From Gammaproteobacteria bacterium (lineage in GTDB: Bacteria; Pseudomonadota; Gammaproteobacteria; Steroidobacterales; GCA-2729495), in assembly GCA_021773815.1 (NCBI GenBank), contig JAJFJS010000080.1:22110-86109 (forward strand): a stretch of 64,000 nt of DNA, written 5' to 3'. The notes under the pieces are model-generated. The model had not been told where the DNA came from, ran no database searches, and was given only the letters and a program-made list of their open reading frames with translations. Shown piece after piece: positions 9,470 through 16,943 of the stretch (its first letter is position 1; the number at the start of each line of letters is the position of its first letter). A program made the position numbers and the translations under genes.

Positions 9470-9575
9470 GGTGCCGGTGTACAGTTTCTTAAGTTTCTTA
9501 AGTTATTCAATCGAATCTAGGCGCGATGAATAACTTAAGAAACTTAAGAAACTTAAGAAACTGTACACCGGCACC
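9470..9575. repeat. Inverted repeat with variable 9-bp units (TTTCTTAAG)
   Basis: Two arms of one palindrome: left 9470-9509, right 9527-9575. Both begin with GGTGCCGGTGTACAG (reverse complement on the right) and run through tandem TTTCTTAAG units to TTATTCA. The left arm has two 9-bp units and the right arm has three, so the arms match perfectly apart from one unit. It fills the gap between ctaA and the SCO-like gene. It is too long and symmetrical for an ordinary terminator and has no transposase nearby. A REP/MITE-type element is the best guess. Confidence 0.8.
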
Positions 9576-9587
9576 ATTTGGTTTCGG

Positions 9588-10169
9588 TCAGCCGATCTGC
9601 GAGATCGTCAACAGCTTCTTCAGATCCCGGTGTATGCCTTTCATGCCGGTACCCGCCGGAAAGCGCATGATCAGGTTGCCGAGCGGATCGACCAGGTAGA
9701 TGTCGCCCGCGTCGTCGGGTGCTGCGGCGGTGACAAACTTGTGGGCCAGCGCATGGTCCGCGGCGAAGACCAGCAGACTGGGGTGCTCGCCGGCAACAGC
9801 CGGATCGAGCGGCGCGTCGGAAGAGAGGAACAGGATGCGTTGCACGCGCCGGTCTTCCTTGCCCAGCGCCTTGCGGACCTGGCGCGTCTCGTACAGCGCC
9901 TGGCGGCAGGTCTCGCCGCAGGCGCCTTCGCCCGTATGCACCAGCGTCCAGCGCCCCGGGTACGGCGAGTCCTGGTCTTCGCGCGCCACTCGCAGGTTGG
10001 CATCGGGCACCAGTCGGACCGGTGTCAACAACTCGCCGTGGGCGGTTGTGTCGCCGGCCGGCCGGCTGCCGGTAGGATCGTAGAGCAACCAGGCGATCAG
10101 CACGGGACCGAAGAAGACCGCCGCGAGCAGCAGGAGCTGCAGCCGCCCCCGTTTTTGTTGTTCAATCAT
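9588..10169 (-). CDS. SCO-like thioredoxin-fold protein of the oxidase cluster
   Basis: Probable copper or thiol chaperone for cytochrome oxidase assembly. The 193-residue protein has one N-terminal membrane anchor (about residues 10-29) and a periplasmic domain containing GACGETCRQ near residue 80. This CxxxC pair matches the copper-binding pattern of SCO1/SenC proteins, and HALAHKFV further on could supply a histidine. The sequence is shorter and more diverged than classical SCO1. It overlaps the surf1 stop by 8 bases, which implies coupling. The role is inferred from motif and context. Confidence 0.75.
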   Translation of the reverse strand: MIEQQKRGRLQLLLLAAVFFGPVLIAWLLYDPTGSRPAGDTTAHGELLTPVRLVPDANLRVAREDQDSPYPGRWTLVHTGEGACGETCRQALYETRQVRKALGKEDRRVQRILFLSSDAPLDPAVAGEHPSLLVFAADHALAHKFVTAAAPDDAGDIYLVDPLGNLIMRFPAGTGMKGIHRDLKKLLTISQIG

Positions 10170-10902
10170 CAGGTAACTTCCTGCGTGCGGCCCTGATTGT
10201 CAGCGCCACGTAAATAATCACGATCGTAGCGGCCATCACGAACCACTGGAGCGCATAGGCCAGGTGTTTTTCCGGGGACATCAGTGCCGGTCGCCACGCG
10301 CGCGTATAGCCGTCCTCTGCGGCCGGGTCGAGCAGCACCTCGTAGTCGTGAACTGCAAGCCCGGTATGGCCGGCAATCTCCGCGGCCGTCGGAAACAGCA
10401 GTCGCAGCGGCCAGGCCGTTTGCGCGTTGGTCGGTGTCTCACCGAGCGACAGGCCCGTGCGCGGCAGCCGGTACAGCCGTCCGGTAACGGTGCGCATTCT
10501 ATCGGTAACGGCGACGTCGGGCATCACCGTGCGATCCGGGTTGGCGCGCAGCCAGCCACGATTGACCAAAATTATCGCCGTGCCGGTCTGCAGTGGGGTC
10601 AGCACGTGATAGCCGGGCCGGCCCTCGTGCATCATGCTGTCGAGCAAAACCTGGCGATCGGGCACGTAGCGGCCCTGCAGCGAGATGCGCCGATACAGAT
10701 ACTGTTCGATTTCCTCGTCGGCGATGACGGCCTGCAGCGGCTCGCCATCCAGCCCCTGCTCGAAGGCGGCGAACAAAGCCCGCTTTCCGGCGGCGCGGTC
10801 GAGTTGCCAGAAGCCGGCCGTGATGCAGACCCCGCCAAAGACGACGAGCGCGAGCGTGCCCCAGAACGGCGGTCGATAGTGTTTTGCAGTTGCGTTGCCC
10901 AC
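10162..10902 (-). CDS. surf1: SURF1 family cytochrome oxidase assembly protein
   Basis: Inner-membrane protein that helps insert heme A into subunit I. The 246-residue protein has the family layout: an N-terminal membrane helix (residues 12-29), a large periplasmic domain with PDRQVLLDSMMHEGRPGYHV and VNRGW near residues 75-115, and a C-terminal helix near 215-235 preceded by HLAYALQWF. The start is GTG (VGNATAKHYRPPFWG). It lies in the oxidase cluster, divergent from the small twin-helix gene. Confidence 0.92.
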   Translation of the reverse strand: MGNATAKHYRPPFWGTLALVVFGGVCITAGFWQLDRAAGKRALFAAFEQGLDGEPLQAVIADEEIEQYLYRRISLQGRYVPDRQVLLDSMMHEGRPGYHVLTPLQTGTAIILVNRGWLRANPDRTVMPDVAVTDRMRTVTGRLYRLPRTGLSLGETPTNAQTAWPLRLLFPTAAEIAGHTGLAVHDYEVLLDPAAEDGYTRAWRPALMSPEKHLAYALQWFVMAATIVIIYVALTIRAARRKLPDD

Positions 10903-10924
10903 GTCGCGCGTCTAGTCTGATCCG

Positions 10925-11143
10925 ATGATCAAGATACTGATTGCCATTGTGTTTCTGGCCATCATCGTCAGCCTCGGGTCGGGCCTGTTCGCCCTCGTCG
11001 GCGACCGTGGCGAGTCGAAGAAACTGGTGAATTCCCTGACAGTCAGGATTTCTTTATCGGTCCTGTTATTCGTGCTGCTGATTATTGCCTATATGAACGG
11101 CTGGATCGAACCGCACGGGTTGACGCCGTCGGCACCACCGTAG
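10925..11143 (+). CDS. Small twin-transmembrane protein (DUF2909 type)
   Basis: A 72-residue protein with two membrane helices, about residues 3-25 and 42-60, separated by a short polar loop (GDRGESKKLVNSLTVR). This matches the small DUF2909 twin-helix proteins found beside surf1 in many gammaproteobacterial oxidase clusters (family knowledge from memory). It lies between surf1 and ctaE on the opposite strand, and its 3' end is followed by a large hairpin repeat. The function is unknown, and a role in oxidase assembly is inference from location. Confidence 0.8.
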   Translation: MIKILIAIVFLAIIVSLGSGLFALVGDRGESKKLVNSLTVRISLSVLLFVLLIIAYMNGWIEPHGLTPSAPP

Positions 11144-11150
11144 TTCAAGA

Positions 11151-11244
11151 GTAATTAAGGGGACAGTTTACTTATCTCCTCATGCAAACAGTCTGAATTT
11201 GAGGTTGATGCCTCAGGAGATAAGTAAACTGTCCCCTTAATTAC
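11151..11244. repeat. Perfect 30-bp inverted repeat carrying a GGGGACAG motif
   Basis: Arms at 11151-11180 and 11215-11244 are exact reverse complements over 30 bases, around a 34-base spacer. Each arm contains AAGGGGACAGTTTACTTAT. A further partial copy (CTTAATTACCGGTCCCTG) follows at about 11250-11267. It lies between the convergent DUF2909 gene and ctaE, a typical place for REP-type elements, and could also block transcription from both sides. Confidence 0.85.
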
Positions 11245-11295
11245 AGGCCACTTAATTACCGGTCCCTGATCGTCCCTGAACGGTTACCTGGATGC

Positions 11296-12162
11296 TTACA
11301 GCCAGTAGACGAAGATAAACAAACCGAGCCAGACGACGTCGACGAAGTGCCAGTACCAGGCGACACCTTCGAAGGCGAAATGCTTCTTCGGCGTGAAATG
11401 CCCCTTCAGGCAGCGCAGCCAGATGACGAGCAGCATCGTTGCGCCGATCGTGACATGCAGGCCGTGGAAACCGGTCAGCATGAAGAATGTCGCCCCGTAC
11501 ACGCCTGTTTCCAGCGTCAGGTTCAGATCTTTATATGCGACGATGTATTCTTCGGCCTGCAGACCGATGAAGATGAAGCCGAGGATAAAAGTCAGCGCGA
11601 GAAACGTGTTCAGGACGCCGCGCTTGCCGGCTTTCAGCGCATGATGCGCAACCGTCAGCGTCACGCCGCTGGTCAGCAGGATCGCGGTGTTGATCGCCGG
11701 GATGCCCATCGCCGCCATCGGCTCGAATGCACCGCCATTGTTGCCCGGGCCGTTCGACGGCCAGGTTCTCTCGAAGCCTTCCCAGAGCAGCTGGTTGGTA
11801 AAGAAGTTGTTACCCTCGCCGCCGAGCCACGGCAGCGACAGGTTGCGCGTGTACCAGAGTGCGCCGAAGAAACAGGCAAAAAACATGACTTCGGAAAAAA
11901 TAAACCAGAACATGCCCATGCGAAACGACATATCGACCCTGTCGTTATAGATGCCGTTCTCGCTTTCGCCGATGACCTCGCCGAACCACACGAAGACCAT
12001 CCAGATAACGATCGCCACACCGACATAGGCCGCGTACTGACCGATCTCACCGCCGTTCAGCAGGATCGATAAACCGCCCATCATGATGAACAGGCCGATC
12101 GAAGTGATCAGCGGCCAGCTCGTCGACTCGGGAACGAAATATTTACTCGAAGCTTGTGCCAT
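11296..12162 (-). CDS. ctaE: Cytochrome c oxidase subunit III
   Basis: Third core subunit of the heme-copper oxidase, an all-helical inner-membrane protein thought to stabilise proton uptake. The 288-residue protein has seven predicted helices. The family motif FSEVMFFACFFGALW is near residues 88-102, ending helix 3 with the conserved Glu, and GFHGLHVTIGA is near 233. It follows ctaG by 33 bases in the ctaC-ctaD-small-ctaG-ctaE transcript. Confidence 0.96.
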   Translation of the reverse strand: MAQASSKYFVPESTSWPLITSIGLFIMMGGLSILLNGGEIGQYAAYVGVAIVIWMVFVWFGEVIGESENGIYNDRVDMSFRMGMFWFIFSEVMFFACFFGALWYTRNLSLPWLGGEGNNFFTNQLLWEGFERTWPSNGPGNNGGAFEPMAAMGIPAINTAILLTSGVTLTVAHHALKAGKRGVLNTFLALTFILGFIFIGLQAEEYIVAYKDLNLTLETGVYGATFFMLTGFHGLHVTIGATMLLVIWLRCLKGHFTPKKHFAFEGVAWYWHFVDVVWLGLFIFVYWL

Positions 12163-12195
12163 GGCGGGCGATTCCTCTGACTGGCGGGTGCGGCG

Positions 12196-12741
12196 CTAGT
12201 TCTGCGCGACCTGATTAGTGGCAAAAAATGTATATGACAGCGTCAACCGGTCGATATATTCCGGCAGTTCCGGGTCGACGACGAACTGCAGTGGCATGTC
12301 CCTGCCTTCCTGCGCAGTGAATTTTTGGGACGTGAAACAGAAGCACTCGGTTTTCTGGAAAAACCGGACTGCCTGGCCCGGCGCGATGCTCGGCACCGCC
12401 TGACCCACGAGTTCCCGGTCGGTCAGGTTCTTGGCGTAGAACGTCGTGTCGTACATCTGGCCCGGACGCACTTCCATGCTGGCCACCGCGGGATGAAACT
12501 CCCAGGGAGCGTATTCGTTCAGCGAGGCAACGAACTCGACGGTAATGATCCGGTCATCGACCGGCACCCGGGTCTCGACGACCGCAGCCTCGAGATCGAA
12601 CTTGCCGCCGAGGCCGGTAATATCGCAAAAGACGTCGTAGATCGGTACGAGCAGGAAGCCGAATGCAAACATGCCGAGCGCCAGCCCGACGAGCTTGATG
12701 AGCAGTCGGCTGTTCTCGCGCGCGGCGGGTTTATCGTTCAT
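12196..12741 (-). CDS. ctaG: Cytochrome c oxidase assembly protein CtaG (Cox11 family)
   Basis: Membrane-tethered copper chaperone that delivers copper to the CuB site of subunit I. The 181-residue protein has one N-terminal helix (about residues 10-32) followed by YDVFCDITGLGGK, the family hallmark. The copper-binding KTECFCFTSQ motif is near residue 132. Length and motifs are normal. It lies between the 38-residue membrane protein and ctaE. Confidence 0.95.
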   Translation of the reverse strand: MNDKPAARENSRLLIKLVGLALGMFAFGFLLVPIYDVFCDITGLGGKFDLEAAVVETRVPVDDRIITVEFVASLNEYAPWEFHPAVASMEVRPGQMYDTTFYAKNLTDRELVGQAVPSIAPGQAVRFFQKTECFCFTSQKFTAQEGRDMPLQFVVDPELPEYIDRLTLSYTFFATNQVAQN

Positions 12742-12748
12742 CGGCAGC

Positions 12749-12865
12749 CTAGCCCCGCAGGCCCATCAGCATGATAAAGCCGATGAAAACTGCAAACGCG
12801 ACGAGGCCCAGCACGATCGCATTCGTGCGAATCTTGCGTCGGCGATTGTCATCATCCGTTGTCAT
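12749..12865 (-). CDS. Tiny single-helix protein of the oxidase operon
   Basis: A 38-residue frame starts at an ATG (MTTDDDNRRRKIRTN) and ends TAG, filling the gap between ctaD and ctaG. It has a charged N-terminus and one hydrophobic helix (about residues 15-35), ending MGLRG. Similar minimal proteins sit between ctaD and ctaG in other gammaproteobacteria and are annotated as small oxidase assembly proteins (memory, not searched). An in-frame ATG at 12880 would add five residues (MGAQA). Coding is supported by position and the clean amphipathic pattern. Confidence 0.65.
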   Translation of the reverse strand: MTTDDDNRRRKIRTNAIVLGLVAFAVFIGFIMLMGLRG

Positions 12866-12885
12866 TGCCTGTGCACCCATGTCGG

Positions 12886-14493
12886 TCAGTGCGTCGCGCC
12901 ATAGCGCGGCGTATAGACCGGCGGCACTTCGAACGTGTGATACGGAGCCGGTGACGGTACGGTCCATTCCAGTCCCTCGGGGTTGTCCCAGACCTCGGCC
13001 GTCGCTTTCGCACCGCCCTTGACGCACTTGTATATGACGTACACGAGCAGCAGTTGCGAGAAGCCGAAGCCGAATGCGCCGATGCTCGACATCATGTTGA
13101 AGTTCGTGAACTGTACGGCGTAATCCGGAATACGGCGCGGCATACCCGCGAGGCCGACGAAATGCTGGGGGAAGAACGTCAGGTTGACGAAGATCGTCGT
13201 GAGCCAGAAATGAATCTTACCGAGACGCTCGTCGTACATATGCCCGGTCCATTTCGGCAGCCAGAAGTAACAGCCGGCGATGGCCCCGAACAGCGCGCCC
13301 GGGACGAGCACATAGTGAAAATGCGCGACGATGAAATACGAGTCGTGATACTGGAAGTCCAGCGGCACCATCGCCATCATGACGCCCGTAAATCCGCCGA
13401 TCGTGAACAGGAACAGGAAGGCGATCGCAAACAACATCGGCGTTTCGAACGTCAATGCGCCCTGCCACATCGTCGCGGTCCAGTTGAAGATCTTCACACC
13501 GGTCGGGATCGCGATCAGCATCGTCGCGAACATGAAGAACATTTGTCCTGCCAGCGGCATGCCGACCGTGAACATGTGGTGTGCCCAGACGACACAAGAC
13601 AGAAAGGCGATACAGGCCGTCGCGTAAACCATCGCGTTATGGCCGAACAGCGGCTTGCGCGAAAATGCCGGAATCACGTGCGAGATGATGCCGAACGCCG
13701 GCAGGATAATGATGTAGACCTCCGGATGACCGAAGAACCAGAAGATATGCTGAAATAGCACCGGGTCTCCGCCGCCGGCTGCCTCGAAGAAACTCGTGCC
13801 GAAAAACTGGTCCATCAGCAGCATCGTGACGCCGCCGGCCAGCACCGGCATGACCAGGATCAGCAGGTAGGCCGTGATCAGCCAGCTCCAGACGAACATC
13901 GGCATCTGCAGCAGCGACATCGACGGCGTCCGCAGGTTCAGGATTGTCACGATGATGTTAATGGCCGCCATGATCGACGAGATGCCGAGCAGGTGAATGG
14001 CAAATATTGCGAACGGGAATGCGTCGCCGGTCTGCAGGACCAGCGGCGGATACAGCGTCCAGCCCGAAGCCGGCGCGCCGCCCGGCATGAATAGCGTCGA
14101 GACCAGCAGTGTCGCGGCGAACGGCAGCAGCCAGAAGGACCAGTTGTTCAGCCGCGGCAGGGCCATGTCCGGCGCGCCGATCATCATCGGGATCATCCAG
14201 TTCGCGAAGCCCGCGAAGGCCGGCATGATCATGCCGAATACCATGATGAGCGCATGCATCGTCGTCATCTGGTTGAAGAAATCCGGGTCGACGAATTGCA
14301 GCCCCGGCTGGAACAGCTCGGCGCGAATGATGAGCGCCATCAGCCCGCCGACAAACAGCATCACTAGCGCGAACACGAGGTACAGCGTGCCGATATCCTT
14401 GTGATTCGTCGCAAACAACCAGCGCTTGATGCCGGTATGGACCGGCCCGTGATGGTCGTGACTATCGTGCATGTCTGCCACAGTGGCGCTCAT
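12886..14493 (-). CDS. ctaD: Cytochrome c oxidase subunit I
   Basis: Catalytic subunit of the aa3/caa3-type oxidase, carrying heme a and the heme a3-CuB centre. The 535-residue protein has twelve helices. Heme ligand region TTMHALIMVFGMIMPAFAGF is near residue 77. The CuB His and cross-linked Tyr lie in FGHPEVYIIILPAFG (about 258-272), further CuB ligands in WAHHMFTVGM (about 308), and the heme histidines in VAHFHYVLV (about 390). All expected ligands are present. Confidence 0.98.
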   Translation of the reverse strand: MSATVADMHDSHDHHGPVHTGIKRWLFATNHKDIGTLYLVFALVMLFVGGLMALIIRAELFQPGLQFVDPDFFNQMTTMHALIMVFGMIMPAFAGFANWMIPMMIGAPDMALPRLNNWSFWLLPFAATLLVSTLFMPGGAPASGWTLYPPLVLQTGDAFPFAIFAIHLLGISSIMAAINIIVTILNLRTPSMSLLQMPMFVWSWLITAYLLILVMPVLAGGVTMLLMDQFFGTSFFEAAGGGDPVLFQHIFWFFGHPEVYIIILPAFGIISHVIPAFSRKPLFGHNAMVYATACIAFLSCVVWAHHMFTVGMPLAGQMFFMFATMLIAIPTGVKIFNWTATMWQGALTFETPMLFAIAFLFLFTIGGFTGVMMAMVPLDFQYHDSYFIVAHFHYVLVPGALFGAIAGCYFWLPKWTGHMYDERLGKIHFWLTTIFVNLTFFPQHFVGLAGMPRRIPDYAVQFTNFNMMSSIGAFGFGFSQLLLVYVIYKCVKGGAKATAEVWDNPEGLEWTVPSPAPYHTFEVPPVYTPRYGATH

Positions 14494-14546
14494 ACGATCT
14501 GCTCCGTCTCTGGTTTTGTTTCTGTTGGCGCGTTATCCGGCGCGAG

Positions 14547-15338
14547 TCAGCCGGCTTTGCCGGATTTTTGTGCGGCCAGCCACGCCGCGTAGTCTTTTTT
14601 CGACAGCACTTCGACGACCACCGGCATGAAGCCGTGGTCCTTGCCGCAGATCTCGGCGCACTGGCCGCGATACGTGCCGGCCTCGTTGACCTTGAACCAG
14701 CCCTCGTTGATAAAGCCCGGCACGGCGTCCTTCTTGACGGCAAAGGCCGGCATCCACCAGGAATGCAGCACATCGTTGGCGGTGATCAGGTAGCGAATCT
14801 TGGTGTCGACCGGGATGACCAGCGGCCGGTCGACGTCGAGCAGATAGTTCGGCACCGTTTTCGGATCGATGTTCGATCCGCGGCGGCGTGCCTCGTTGCT
14901 CGCGCGTGCCAGAGTGCTAAAGAAGCCGACGTCTTCGCCGATATACTCGTAATGCCATTTCCACTGGTAGCCGGTGATCTTGATGCTCATCTCGGTGCCG
15001 CGGGTGTCCTCGATTTCCACGAGCGCGCGGGCCGTCGGTATGGCCAGAACGAGCAGGATCACTATCGGGATTACGGTCCAGATGATCTCGGCCACCGTAT
15101 TGTGCGACCAGGTCGCCGGCTGCACGCCCTGGGATTTACGGAACCGGAACATCGCGATGATCATCGCGCCGAACACGACAACTCCGATGCCTACGCAGAT
15201 CCAGAACGCGAACATATGCAGGTCGAACGTCTGCGCGCTGATATCCGTTACGCCCACGGGAAGATTAACCGCCCAGTCAGCATGCGCCGCCGGTGCAGCA
15301 AATAGCGAGCCGAGTAACGGCATCCAGAATCTGTTCAT
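14547..15338 (-). CDS. ctaC: Cytochrome c oxidase subunit II
   Basis: Subunit II holds the CuA centre that takes electrons from cytochrome c. The 263-residue protein starts at MNRFWMPLLG, preceded by GGAG seven bases upstream. The frame remains open 25 codons further upstream but looks non-coding. A cleavable signal ends near AAPAAHA, followed by two helices (about residues 40-62 and 85-105) and a cupredoxin domain. CuA ligands are visible in VLHSWWMPAF and in CAEICGKDHGFM near the C-terminus. There is no fused cytochrome c domain. It is the first gene of the oxidase operon. Confidence 0.96.
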   Translation of the reverse strand: MNRFWMPLLGSLFAAPAAHADWAVNLPVGVTDISAQTFDLHMFAFWICVGIGVVVFGAMIIAMFRFRKSQGVQPATWSHNTVAEIIWTVIPIVILLVLAIPTARALVEIEDTRGTEMSIKITGYQWKWHYEYIGEDVGFFSTLARASNEARRRGSNIDPKTVPNYLLDVDRPLVIPVDTKIRYLITANDVLHSWWMPAFAVKKDAVPGFINEGWFKVNEAGTYRGQCAEICGKDHGFMPVVVEVLSKKDYAAWLAAQKSGKAG

Positions 15339-15862
15339 TAAATTGCTCCGATCCCTTCGGCCTTTTTCGACCGTCGAATACAACATTTTAACTGCGGCAC
15401 ATGCGCCGCGCATGTGCCGTCGCCCGCGCGCAGTCGGGGGACCGAGCGTGCCAACGTCAGCACGGCCGAAAAATCGTCCGACCGGGATATCAGCAATCGA
15501 TCGCGATCCGCTCGAAAATGGATCGGCAGGCGCAGTGCCGGATGATCTTGCTCAACTTCCCTTTCGCAACCGCTAGCCCGAACACCGCCCGGGACTGCCG
15601 AATCTTCCGCTGTCAAATTGTTCCACTATGATTTTGACGTCATCCGCCAGTCACGCTCCGAAAATCGACCGGAGCGGCACCGTCACTGCCAACGATCACC
15701 GCCCGAATGGGCGGCGTATGCAGAAATCGGACAAACCGCGGGAACGCGGTATGTTACTGGAAGCCCGAAATCTGCGCAATCCGGGCATACCGAGGGTCGT
15801 GTTGCGGGCAAGTGGGTGGTCGCGGCCGAGCGGGCGCCGCGGCCGGCTCGCTGGTGCCCCGG
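15339..15862. other. 524-base gap holding the presumed oxidase operon promoter
   Basis: No convincing gene lies between ctaC and the end of bioC. Frames here are Arg/Ser/Pro-rich shadows without a recognisable domain. The strongest element is the perfect palindrome at 15395-15419. The minus-strand TTGACA at 15611-15616 has no good -10 at the right distance. The rest is ordinary GC-rich sequence in which I see nothing. Confidence 0.6.
15385..15419 (-). promoter_or_regulatory. Palindrome and -10-like box upstream of ctaC
   Basis: CGGCACATGCG at 15395-15405 and CGCATGTGCCG at 15409-15419 form a perfect 11-bp inverted repeat with a 3-base spacer, 57 bases upstream of the ctaC start. Directly downstream on the minus strand is TAAAAT (15390-15385), five of six to a -10 hexamer, with no matching -35. 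This could be an activator or repressor site for the oxidase operon, or a 5' UTR hairpin. Confidence 0.45.
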
Positions 15863-16696
15863 TCAATGCGCAGGGCCGCGTGGTGTCCTGCCGATCTGCC
15901 CGATCGGTATCTCGATGTCGCCGCGGCGTGTACCGGCCCATGCCAGGCCGGAGATCACTTCGACGGTGACGGGCAGCTTGCCGTCGGTGTCGCGCAGCTG
16001 GTCGTAAGCGGCGGCAAGGCGCCGCCAGGCGCCACGACCGGTCAGCGCGGCATTTCTGTTCGAGGTCGCGTTCGTCGAGCCGGCATGGCGCAGGTCACGC
16101 ATCAGCCGGTCGAGATCATCGTAGGTCACGGTCAGGGTCTGGCTGTCGAGAACCGGCTCGATGAAGCCACTTGCGGCAAGCATGTCGCCGAGTTCCTGAA
16201 TCTCGACAAACGGCGCGATATGCGTGTAATGGTCGGCGGTTGCCCACGCGCGTCCGAGCTCGATGAAGCTCCTGCGGCCAAAGGTCGTGAACAGCATCAG
16301 GCCCGAATCGTCGAGTACGCGCCGTGCCTCGCCAAGCGTGGCGACCGGGTCCGGGCAGTGGTGCAGCATCAGGTTCGAGTAAATGAGGTCGACGCAACCG
16401 TCTGTCAGTGGCAGCCGTGCGGCGTCGGCACAGACGGCGGCTTGCGTCGCGCCGGCCGCGAGCATGGCCGGTGCCAGGTCGACGGACACAATCCGTGCGT
16501 CCGGGAAGCGTTCGCGCAGCCCGTTCGTCGCGCCGCCGGTGCCGGCGCCGAGATCGAGGATCAGCTCCGGCGTCGCGGCGACGACGAGCAGCCGCGTGAG
16601 CAGCCGTTCCCGAACCTCACGATGCAGGAAGTCGGCGGCGTCGAAGCCGGCCGCCGCCCGTGCGAACGCGCGGCGAATGCGCTGTTGGTCGATCAT
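15863..16696 (-). CDS. bioC: Malonyl-ACP O-methyltransferase BioC
   Basis: SAM-dependent methyltransferase that masks the malonyl carboxyl so that fatty acid synthesis can build pimelate for biotin. The 277-residue protein begins like BioC (MIDQQRIRRAFARAAAGFD). The SAM motif I ILDLGAGTGG is at residues 46-55, followed by VSVDLAPAML and SNLMLHHCPD. It lies after bioB, but the usual bioF and bioH between them are missing. A generic class I methyltransferase is the alternative, but the N-terminus and bioB neighbour make BioC likely. Confidence 0.88.
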   Translation of the reverse strand: MIDQQRIRRAFARAAAGFDAADFLHREVRERLLTRLLVVAATPELILDLGAGTGGATNGLRERFPDARIVSVDLAPAMLAAGATQAAVCADAARLPLTDGCVDLIYSNLMLHHCPDPVATLGEARRVLDDSGLMLFTTFGRRSFIELGRAWATADHYTHIAPFVEIQELGDMLAASGFIEPVLDSQTLTVTYDDLDRLMRDLRHAGSTNATSNRNAALTGRGAWRRLAAAYDQLRDTDGKLPVTVEVISGLAWAGTRRGDIEIPIGQIGRTPRGPAH

Positions 16697-16943
16697 GGCT
16701 GGCCGGGGAAGGTGGGTCGGTCGGCGGCTATTCTATCGTTGATCCAGGTGGTCGATCCAAATGGTCGATGCGGGTCGTTGATCCTGCCGGGCCCGGCTGC
16801 GGTCGATCGCGGCGAGATGATAGCGGCGAGTTGCCTGCGGTCGCGCCCGCCCCAAAGAGATGGTCGGCGGGGATGCGTCGGGGGCCGGCATCGGCGCCGT
16901 GCCCGAATCTGCTTCGCGACCGGCAGCGACTGTGGCCGGCGGC
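16697..16943. other. Non-coding gap where bioF-bioH would be expected
   Basis: The 247 bases between the bioB stop and the bioC start hold no credible gene. The only frames are low-complexity Arg/Ala/Pro stretches. TGGTCGATC-like words recur around 16748-16770. There is no BioF-like or alpha/beta-hydrolase remnant that I can see. Confidence 0.6.

Noticed and set aside
9470..9575. CRISPR-like spaced repeat
   Set aside because: Repeats are 9 bp, tandem and arranged as one palindrome, not evenly spaced with unique spacers. No cas genes.
15338..15616. 92-codon minus-strand frame upstream of ctaC
   Set aside because: Composition is Arg/Ala/Ser-rich without domain, it overlaps the ctaC start and the palindrome, and no ribosome site precedes it. 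It is better explained as chance frame in GC-rich DNA.
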